From the NCBI GenBank assembly GCA_949287365.1, contig CASEGC010000087.1, positions 38,731 to 102,730 on the forward strand: a stretch of 64,000 nt of DNA, written 5' to 3'. Every line of letters starts with the position of its first letter. The first letter of the stretch is position 1. The stretch comes from an uncultured Parabacteroides sp. Its GTDB lineage: Bacteria; Bacteroidota; Bacteroidia; Bacteroidales; Tannerellaceae. Of this stretch, positions 56,779-64,000 are shown piece after piece. Below the pieces are notes generated by a model. That model ran no database searches. It was given only the letters and a program-made list of their open reading frames with translations, and was not told the DNA's origin. The position numbers and the translations under genes were made by a program.

Positions 56779-58875
56779 CTATAACCCTTCATAGAAGATA
56801 GGCAGCGGTGGGGCATCTACCGACTTATCGCTATGCGGAAGTTCCTCCAATGCGATACCTGCCAATTGGGAACGGTAAACTTTCAGCCCTCGGACCGGTG
56901 CGTTCCAAAGGCTAACCAACGTTCCTTCGCACCCCCGGTCAGGCATCATCCTCGCATGAGTCTCCATGTATTGGTCGAACAGCAGTAAAGCTTGGTCGCA
57001 AATCTCCTGTGCCCGTTTCCGTTCCGCTTCCGGCACGCTGCCATCAGCCGCCTTCCGGATACTTTGGATATCGACCGCTCTCGTAAACGCGTCCAAATAA
57101 ATCACGGAACAAAGCACACGGTTTCCCATAAAGCCCAAATAGGGATACGCGGGACTCCGTTTATCCGTCTCCCCAAGCAACTCCGACAGCAATTCGCCCG
57201 CCTTGAAATAAGTGACCCGCACGGTTTGTATATGCCGCTTGTCCATCCACGTATAAGAGCCTCCCGAACGCCACGCACCCATCCAGCAAAAACCGATATT
57301 ACCCAAATGTACCCTGGCGTAACTGTCCGCTTGGTTAATCAACATTTGCGCCTCGCGGAACTTCCGCCAATCACCGATTCCCAACCGTCCGGCATACTCC
57401 CGATAGAACCTATCCGCCGAGAGAGAACCACACAGCGTAGATTCCGCGGCATAACGCGCCGAGGTACGGTTCTCCGCCGTCCGCCAATGATTGAATGTCA
57501 ACGAACCGAATCGCTCATCAGGAAGTACCTGCCGAATATGGTCGAGCAAACGTTCATTCCCGCTAATGGAATTCTGATACAAATACATCAGGCCATCGAA
57601 CTCAATCCAAGAATAAAGCTCCGTATGTCGCATATCATCCACCGTACGAATCAAGGAAGAGACGGCATCCGCGGTACCATCGCTTCCATGTGAGGCCATC
57701 AAGCAAATCCGTGTATCCGGCAACGCCAGCCGGGCCAACCGATAAGCGCCCTCCGTATAACGCGTCACCGTACTGTAAATACCCAATTTCAGTTCGCGGT
57801 CAAAATCCTCCTCCTCACGTAGCGTTCTTATAGCTCGCGAGATAATCCCTATTTGAGCGTATAAGGCGTTCAAGTCCGTTTGCCTCGGACGAATCGCTCC
57901 GGTTACCATCGTGTCGTTCGCTATCGTTTGAGAGAAATAGGTCCGTAAAGTATTCCGGACCTCCTCTTCCATGCAAACGGCGCCCCAGCCACCGGTCTCC
58001 TCCGTAATCATCTCCAACGCGTCGACTCGCGGATAAGCGTTCAGTATCTCTTTCGCCGTCGATACCGCCTGCTCCACGGTCGACACACGAGGCTCAAAAG
58101 AGAACTGCACGTAAAACCCGAGTTCCTTGGCGTAATCAATCAACTCACGCATCCAATTCACCGCGAACCGGCTCCGCGCCCGCTGGTCCCGGAAACAGGC
58201 TTCTACCGCTGAAATACAGAATATGCTGTCATTCTCCGGGACATGCGTTTTCAAGAAGTCGCTATCATACATATAATGCACATCCCCATAAAAGAAATTG
58301 CCCGCTAACGCCAAGCTGTCGCCTACCCAAATCTCGTACCACTGGCCGGGATAGCTATGAATCGTAAGTTTATTGAAACGCATACGCAGCAAAGATTCCA
58401 CATACGCTTTCGCCTCCTCGATGGGATAAGAGGAGATATCCATCGGAAAATTCACGTGTTGCCGGATGCCCCGATACCTCACCTTGGGCGTGACAAGCGT
58501 ATCTCCCAATTGCCGAATCTCTTTATCAATCATCGGATTGGACACGCCCGTAAAGTCGAAGGTATAGCCCAATTCCTCCAAGAACGTATACACCGCATGC
58601 GTGACACTAATCTCATCGCTTCCGGAGAACGTCACTTTCCCATCCTTTATCGTATAGCCGAACTGCCCCTCTTCCAGTCCATTATCCATACGGAAGGCAT
58701 AAGACCAATCCTCGCCTCGCGGGATATCGTCCAAACATTCCTTCAAATCCCGCTCCGCGAATAAGGCGGAAGCGGTAGGCGTGAATCCTTCGTAAGAGAA
58801 TCGTTCGTTCGAGCAACTCGCACCCAACAAGAGGCAACCAAACAGGCAGGTCGCCATTTTCTGTAAATGTCTCAT
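56779..58875 (-). CDS. Alpha-glucuronidase-like glycosidase lipoprotein
   Basis: 698 residues. Lipobox LLGASC gives a lipid-anchored, surface or periplasmic protein. An N-terminal alpha/beta domain of GH67N/GH20b type (FGYTIKDGKVTFSGSDEISV) precedes a long TIM-barrel-like region (YRGIRQHVNFPMDISSYP; EIGFYVQFSF-like GFYVQFSFEPRVST; LEMITEETGGWG; SWIEFDGLMYLYQ) and a helical C-terminal domain. The layout matches proteins annotated as alpha-glucuronidase or GH20/GH67-related in Bacteroidetes, but I cannot name the family or substrate. It lies between GH125 and the DUF5703 gene; a palindrome element (copy D) occupies the upstream space. Confidence 0.65.
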   Translation of the reverse strand: MRHLQKMATCLFGCLLLGASCSNERFSYEGFTPTASALFAERDLKECLDDIPRGEDWSYAFRMDNGLEEGQFGYTIKDGKVTFSGSDEISVTHAVYTFLEELGYTFDFTGVSNPMIDKEIRQLGDTLVTPKVRYRGIRQHVNFPMDISSYPIEEAKAYVESLLRMRFNKLTIHSYPGQWYEIWVGDSLALAGNFFYGDVHYMYDSDFLKTHVPENDSIFCISAVEACFRDQRARSRFAVNWMRELIDYAKELGFYVQFSFEPRVSTVEQAVSTAKEILNAYPRVDALEMITEETGGWGAVCMEEEVRNTLRTYFSQTIANDTMVTGAIRPRQTDLNALYAQIGIISRAIRTLREEEDFDRELKLGIYSTVTRYTEGAYRLARLALPDTRICLMASHGSDGTADAVSSLIRTVDDMRHTELYSWIEFDGLMYLYQNSISGNERLLDHIRQVLPDERFGSLTFNHWRTAENRTSARYAAESTLCGSLSADRFYREYAGRLGIGDWRKFREAQMLINQADSYARVHLGNIGFCWMGAWRSGGSYTWMDKRHIQTVRVTYFKAGELLSELLGETDKRSPAYPYLGFMGNRVLCSVIYLDAFTRAVDIQSIRKAADGSVPEAERKRAQEICDQALLLFDQYMETHARMMPDRGCEGTLVSLWNAPVRGLKVYRSQLAGIALEELPHSDKSVDAPPLPIFYEGL

Positions 58876-58938
58876 CTGTCAAAATCGTTTTATACGAGTC
58901 CGACATAAATCGGTAAGGGAGAAAAAGTTCATCTCCCG

Positions 58939-59089
58939 GGAGAAAAACTTGTAAACCCGCCGGGAAAAACCGAAATCCTTACGGAAGAAAGTCTATCTTT
59001 AGGCTAAAGATATGTATCTTTAGGCTAAAGATAGAGTTTTTCCCGTTATGTCACGACATTTTTCCCCTAAGGTCCGGAAGTTTTTCTCC
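58939..59089. repeat. Palindrome-array element, copy D (2 x 21 bp)
   Basis: In the 256-bp space between the DUF5703 gene and the alpha-glucuronidase-like gene. The core, 58994-59033, is two identical 19-bp units TATCTTTAGGCTAAAGATA joined by TG. A perfect 12-bp inverted repeat encloses it: GGAGAAAAACTT (58939-58950) and AAGTTTTTCTCC (59078-59089). Its left flank from 58922 aligns with those of copies A and C. It is the short form of the element, with two units instead of four. Confidence 0.9.
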
Positions 59090-59131
59090 GGCCTTTTCGC
59101 TTTTTCCTCCCGTCGGACTCAAGTTTATTTA

Positions 59132-61489
59132 TTATCGTCTCATTATAATCACGTCCGCTTTCCGCGAGACAGGCGTGACATCCAAGTCCACCAGTTTCCC
59201 ACCACACACGGAACCTTGGACAATGGTATTATATGGGGCATGCAACTTAAAGTCGCAATCCCAATCGGCGGGCCAGGCGGGAAGCAGGTAAATATGTTTC
59301 CCCGGAGTCTGCATCAACATATCTTGCAGACCGACCATCGCGGCTCCTCCATGGTCTATATCCGGGCATTGGCAAAAGCCGGGATTGTCCCAAAAGGCCG
59401 GGAAACGTCTCGCCGGTACCTTCTCGCTTCCCCGATTACCTAACGGATGCAGGAACTTGTTCATCGCATACGATTTCGCCTCGTCCGTCAGCCCCAGGCG
59501 CGCGGCGAAAATTCCACCTTGAAACCAGCAGATGTAATTCTTCTGCGCAGAAGCCTTCGAATTATATAGCCACGTGTTCTTAGCGATGTTCAAGCTTGCC
59601 GTATCCGCGAAAGAATGAGTCTCGAACGGGAAAAGAGCGTACAACTGCGGGAACTCCATGTTCGGCTGGTCGCCCTCCAATTCCCACGTTTCCGCCGGAG
59701 GAAGCATGACACGTCCCTCTTTCTCGACGGTCGGGATTTCCGGCAAGCGTCTCCTCACCTCTTGGAAATAGCGCCACTGTTCCTCCATAAGCGCTTCTTT
59801 CGGGAAAGACAACACGCCATCCACCAAAGCTCGCAGTCCACATACCACATCGGTCGGGTTCTTCGCCCCGCAATACAACTCCAACGCGCTGGAAGGATAA
59901 AGCTCCAACTTCCCGTCATCGGTCAAAGGCTCTCCTTTAAGGCACCGGCGGCTCCGCTGATAATAATTGTCGTAATATTTCACCGCGTTCTCGATGAAAG
60001 GCATTTGCCGTTGCAGCTCCTCTTGGCCATATCGGGCGGACTCCAAGAACATATAGGCGAAATCGAGCATCGACGTATAATGATGCTCCAAGTGCATAAG
60101 GCCGCTATGACCATATTCCCACGGTTCCCGTTTCCGGTCCGGCGCACGATAGAACGCGTCTGTCATGACATCCGGATTGGCATATACCGCATGCAGACCA
60201 TAAATGCTTAACGCCTCAGGATAAGCGACACCCTCGATGCCCCAATAATTTCTCACCCTCGCCTTTTGCAGGTCAACCATATCACGATACATGTTTATCA
60301 CCGGCCGCATCAAATCGCTATCGCCGGTTTTAAGTAATGGCCAATATACCAATCGTTGATTTTGAGCCATGAACTCGCACCCCTGCCAGTTCCGATATTC
60401 CGGAGATTGCCCGTTGGTATTATCTACATTAAATATTCCACCGTTGAAAAGCACCGGATGCCTCGCTCCGCAGGTGCATCCCATCAAATACCGGAAAAGT
60501 TGGTAATTACGTCCCACCTGCCAAGCGGCGGCGATGAAGTCAGTACGAATATCCGCATTTACGGCGAGCGAGGCGTCCATTTCCGGATAGATATGGATAT
60601 AACTCCGGTTCCAAAACTCCTTCCACCAATCAAGTGATCGCTGACGGTCACTGTCCGCGGTGTTCGCCACGCTAACCGCCAATCGCTCCACCTCGTCTTT
60701 CCATCGCTCCAATGTCTCGTCTTGTTCAATCCGTACAGCGACTCGCATATCCATCTCTTTCATGGAAGTCTCCGATATTAACGCCAACGAACGGAACGGT
60801 GTTCCCATATACACCCCACTATCCGCCGTGGAAGCCACCAAACCCTTCGCATACATCAAACCACCTGAGGTCAAGTTTCTCAAAGGGTCGACAATCTTAT
60901 CCCGAAACGGTTCCGCCCGTTGTTCCCGAATCATCTTTTCCAACGCCTCGTTTACCGAATCATTCCGGTGATAAAACAAGATTTGGTCGTTCGCCGTGAA
61001 AGCATGTTCCAATTTCCATGTCTCATAAGCCGCCCGTACATTTACAGGCTGGTCCGAGCGCATCTCCACATGCACGACCGGATGAAATACGTCCACCCAA
61101 ATCTTCAACCGGAAGCCTTTATCTCCGGAGAACACCACCTCCGACCGCTTTAAATCCAGTTCCTGTTTGAAACTCTCCACGAATGGATTCGGCAAGACAT
61201 TCAACCGTACCCGACCCAACTTTCCCAAAATAGTGCTATGATCCATGTAGCTGTCCGTACTACCAAGATAAAAAAGGATATCATCTTTTTCCCGCCATAC
61301 GTTCAACTGTAGATTTCCACCTCCTACCGGCATGGAACCTGTAGCGTTTTCGCTCGGTGCATTCCAAACGACATTATAGCCATTCAATATTTCTTCCCGC
61401 AGATACTTCTTTTCTTCAACGCATGAAGTCATCGCCAGCAGAACGCAAAAAAATAGTGATATCAATATATTTTTCATGTGGACTTTCAT
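59132..61489 (-). CDS. DUF5703/GH95-like glycosidase lipoprotein
   Basis: 785 residues, or 781 from the second Met. Lipobox MTSC. The N-terminal beta domain starts YNVVWNAPSENATGSMPVGG, the DUF5703 signature, with GKLGRVRLNVLPNPF. A central (alpha/alpha)6-barrel holds HPVLFNGGIFNVDNTNGQSP and ALSIYGLHAVYAN, and the C-terminus (HIYLLPAWPADWDCDFKLHA) is typical of GH95-like proteins. It should act on a glycan outside the cytoplasm; linkage unknown. Its start lies 2 bp after the stop of the upstream gene, implying tight coupling. Confidence 0.8.
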   Translation of the reverse strand: MKVHMKNILISLFFCVLLAMTSCVEEKKYLREEILNGYNVVWNAPSENATGSMPVGGGNLQLNVWREKDDILFYLGSTDSYMDHSTILGKLGRVRLNVLPNPFVESFKQELDLKRSEVVFSGDKGFRLKIWVDVFHPVVHVEMRSDQPVNVRAAYETWKLEHAFTANDQILFYHRNDSVNEALEKMIREQRAEPFRDKIVDPLRNLTSGGLMYAKGLVASTADSGVYMGTPFRSLALISETSMKEMDMRVAVRIEQDETLERWKDEVERLAVSVANTADSDRQRSLDWWKEFWNRSYIHIYPEMDASLAVNADIRTDFIAAAWQVGRNYQLFRYLMGCTCGARHPVLFNGGIFNVDNTNGQSPEYRNWQGCEFMAQNQRLVYWPLLKTGDSDLMRPVINMYRDMVDLQKARVRNYWGIEGVAYPEALSIYGLHAVYANPDVMTDAFYRAPDRKREPWEYGHSGLMHLEHHYTSMLDFAYMFLESARYGQEELQRQMPFIENAVKYYDNYYQRSRRCLKGEPLTDDGKLELYPSSALELYCGAKNPTDVVCGLRALVDGVLSFPKEALMEEQWRYFQEVRRRLPEIPTVEKEGRVMLPPAETWELEGDQPNMEFPQLYALFPFETHSFADTASLNIAKNTWLYNSKASAQKNYICWFQGGIFAARLGLTDEAKSYAMNKFLHPLGNRGSEKVPARRFPAFWDNPGFCQCPDIDHGGAAMVGLQDMLMQTPGKHIYLLPAWPADWDCDFKLHAPYNTIVQGSVCGGKLVDLDVTPVSRKADVIIMRR

Positions 61490-61491
61490 TT

Positions 61492-63770
61492 TTATAAATT
61501 TGACACGATGATACTTTCGCCAGCTTCCAACGAAACTATTTGATTCGCTTTACCAAAAAAGGTGTCAAGAATCTTTCCGGCCTCTTTGGAAGTCTCGCTG
61601 AAAATATTCACCTCCGCTGGGTATCTGGTTGGATTCGTTATTTTCAGCCTATATTCTCCCGATGGGGAAAGCTGTTTCTCCACTAATACATTATCAAACA
61701 CGGCGATAATATCCTTATCTTTTTGGACATATATACCAGGGATTTCCGTTACGGTCAACGCCATCGCTGTCTCTACCCAAGAGCATGAACCAAAAATATT
61801 ACCGCCTATGTTATCTTTTCCTTCCCAATCACTTAGATTTACCCGTTCGCAAACTCCACCAGAGGGCATATTTCCTATCGGCCTATCTGGACGACTAATA
61901 TATTGTGTCGCACCATGAGCGATATCCACAATCAAGTCTAACGCATATCGATCATTAGTCGCCCGAAAATATTTCAGGAAACAATCCCCAGACCAAGTAC
62001 AGACAGCTGGTGCCCCATGCTTATTCGCAACATTAGCCCAAAACACACCACACGTACGAACATCCATTTTTCCTAAAAGAGATTGATCCGGAAATTTGAA
62101 GTCATAAGAGACCGTCCAGCTAGCGCAAATAGGCAATAATTCATTACAATATTGAAGCCATTCCTGATCGCCCGTCACCTCGTACAACGCCATATATGAC
62201 TCGAATAATCCAAACGCAGACTCACTATCCGGAGCGGATAAGATCTCTCCCGGACCTCCGGTCGTATAACCTTTCCGTATAAAATCCTTGTAATACTTAC
62301 GTCCCGCTTGTTTAGCCACTTCCAAATATCGAGGATTGGAGTACGTCTGAGAAGCCAACGCCAAACCACCACATACGATCGCACCAGAAGTAGAGCCTCC
62401 TATACAAAGCTCTCCGGTCTCCACGTCCACGAATTGACCGAATTGCCCCTCGTGTTCCCATAGACGAACAAAAGCGTCCGCCAATTTTCTCAATCCCTCT
62501 TTCCAATGGGCAGGAACGTTCTCCCCGGTCGATTCCAAATAACGAAACTGGCGTTGCGCCATATAGAGCCAATCACCCTGACAACGTATCAGAGATTCAT
62601 TGTATTTAAAAGGTTCAGTAAAATCAAATCCAGCGAATTCTCTTCCATTCCCATGTGTATTGAAAAAGCCAGAAGAAGCCTGACTTTTAGTGAAAATCAC
62701 TTCTAGATTCTTCTTCGCACGTTCCAAACCCAACGCTCCTCCGTTCATCATGATAGGTAATGTATTTTGCCCTCCTCCACTCCAGCCTAACCGAAAATTC
62801 CAACGAGCTGATGTGCCGACATCCGTAAATAAATAAAGATCCACACTCTCATCCCAGCGTCTATTTTGATGTAAATCGTTCACCAGTTTCCACGCTTCGC
62901 TAAAAGGTAAATCCTCTCTCCTTTCCACCAGATTATAACCTTTTCGCGCTTGGAGGAAACGCTGGTACAAGTCATTCAATTCCTGAGCAGGGAAAGCGTA
63001 AACACGGAAACAGACTATCACCTTGTCACCCCGCTTATAATCCGCTGGCTCATCTCCTGAAGTAGCGAAACCCGCTCCTGCCGCACGTTTCCCTCGCATA
63101 GCCGGAGAGGATATCGTAAAAACACTTTCCGTCTTCGTCTCATTTTCCGCGATTGTCAATCCATGATTCCCCAACCGATTCCCTTGCGTAGTCTGAACCA
63201 TCCACGCCTGTCTCTTTTGTGGAGAATAAACGCCATCAAGGGAGTGGAGGCGTTACCGGTGGTTAACTCGATCTTTCCCGCTCCACTTCCCGCTTTGCCT
63301 AATGTCGGTTGAACCGTAGTGGTGGTAGGCATATCTTTTCGCCACTCACTCTTGTCGTACCAATAAGGCGGATAACCGATCTCTTTCACCTCAAAACGAT
63401 TCCCGTCATAGACAATCGCCGGGACAAACACATAATTCTCCGCAGACCAATTCTTAAAATTGAAGTCTACGCCAACCACGACATCCTTCGCCTCTCCTTC
63501 CAGAAGAGTCCACGTCAACTCATAATCCGTGGCGTCCGGTTCATCAGGAACCGCTTTCTCCTGAACATCCAAAGCCCATCGTACGTTATCGTCCATCCGG
63601 ATTCCATTATCAGAATGAAGAGGCAAAGCTATTTTCTCTTTTATCTGAGTTTCCGAATATTTACTGATAAATGGAATAATCTCTCCGGATACATCCTTTA
63701 ATAATCGAGCGTTACCATTTAAACAAATGACACAAAGTAATACACTTAGACCTATTTGATTTTTTTTCAT
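61492..63770 (-). pseudogene. Exported six-hairpin glycosidase-like protein, broken by a 1-base frameshift
   Basis: Two frames form one gene. The first part begins MKKNQIGLSVLLCVICLNGN (signal peptide), continues as a beta-sandwich domain (VFVPAIVYDGNRFEVKEIG), and reaches STPLMAF. There the frame shifts: in the same frame it reads ILHKRDRR and soon stops, while the next frame reads YSPQKRQAWMVQTTQGNRLG and runs to 61492. One extra T in the TTT at 63228-63230 (AAA on the plus strand) would join them into about 759 residues. The second part is an (alpha/alpha)-barrel-like domain (GGSTSGAIVCGGLALAS; APAVCTWSGDCFLKYF). The family is not recognised with certainty. It may be a real lesion or a homopolymer sequencing error. 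Confidence 0.8.
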
Positions 63771-63843
63771 CTCTTTTCTTGTTCCCCTATTATTTCACAC
63801 AAACTTTCAATTTCACCTTTCGTTCCGCAGTAGGTTTCTTGAC

Positions 63844-64000
63844 CTACTTGCCTTGCCGATATTCGCCCGTCACCGGATTCTTGCCAAAAGTATATAGCTT
63901 GAACGAGACATCCCAATCTTTCGGGAAAGCGGGCAAGATGTACACTTTGTCGCCATACGACTGCAACACCATCTCCTGCAAGGTCAGCAAGAGATTCCCG
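63844..64000 (-). CDS. C-terminal end of a GH-like protein related to the DUF5703 gene, possible early TAG
   Basis: Runs off the right edge. The visible 51 codons read LTLQEMVLQSYGDKVYILPA and then FPKDWDVSFKLYTFGKNPVT, closely paralleling the C-terminus of the DUF5703 protein at 59132 (LQDMLMQTPGKHIYLLPAWP). The TAG at 63844-63846 follows RQGK; in the paralogue Leu stands there (GGKLVDLDVTP), and after the TAG the frame continues with VKKPTAERKVKLKVCVK to a TAA at 63790-63792. A TTG to TAG change would explain this. The loss of about 17 residues may be tolerable. Confidence 0.75.
   Translation of the reverse strand, partial: GNLLLTLQEMVLQSYGDKVYILPAFPKDWDVSFKLYTFGKNPVTGEYRQGK

Overview
The window is a stretch of Bacteroidales chromosome, most likely Parabacteroides or a close relative in the Tannerellaceae. 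This rests on Bacteroidetes-type protein versions (amidophosphoribosyltransferase beside carAB, PheS with a zinc knuckle, DUF4251, DUF6261-like, DUF6769-like and DUF5703 proteins), on promoters of the TTTG / TAnnTTTG type, and on many exported proteins and lipoproteins. The species is an inference. I see no tRNA, rRNA, CRISPR array, transposase or prophage.

Layout. 1-3.5 kb: 3' part of oxyR, a nucleotide-sugar dehydrogenase and a membrane-anchored endonuclease. 3.6-8.2 kb: dnaB, divergent from pyrB-pyrI, a flavin reductase-like protein and a small outer-membrane barrel. 8.2-12.3 kb: a CNNM/CorC-type transporter, pheS and proS. 12.4-22 kb: an exported Gfo/Idh/MocA protein, a membrane protein, a DUF6261-like protein, a TlpA-like lipoprotein, an exported GH2 beta-galactosidase, an SGNH hydrolase and a FabK/NMO-like enzyme. 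22-25.6 kb: guaA, divergent from lemA and a TPM-domain protein. 25.7-36.8 kb: minus-strand metabolic operons, namely purF-like-carA-carB-Crp/Fnr and a GroES-like gene followed by NfnA-NfnB. 37-44 kb: a DUF4251 protein and a metal-efflux operon (DUF6769-like, adaptor, RND pump, TolC). 44-46 kb: a visibly AT-richer island with an exported transglutaminase-like protein. 46.4-51.3 kb: etfB-etfA-acyl-CoA dehydrogenase and a lipoprotein. 51.5-54.9 kb: clpB and a DUF4858-like protein. 55-64 kb: a minus-strand glycan-degradation cluster (GH125, alpha-glucuronidase-like lipoprotein, DUF5703 protein, a frameshifted gene, and the end of another GH-like gene).

The most unusual content lies between the genes. 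Almost every intergenic space longer than about 300 bp holds a tandem array of short palindromes with a pitch of about 21 bp (21, 22, or paired as 40-42 bp). Sequences differ between loci and often between units, yet the palindromic pairing is often kept, with compensatory changes in several arrays. Four arrays belong to one dispersed element with homologous, mutually complementary flanks. Separately, a four-helix-bundle (23S rRNA intervening-sequence type) gene sits between etfA and the acyl-CoA dehydrogenase gene. It is enclosed by long inverted arrays of a GGAGTTA motif, and an ORF-less hairpin built in a similar style follows the dehydrogenase gene.

Three apparent lesions are visible: an in-frame TAA in the four-helix-bundle gene, a one-base frameshift in a T run at about 63.23 kb, and a TAG near the end of the gene that leaves the window at 64 kb.
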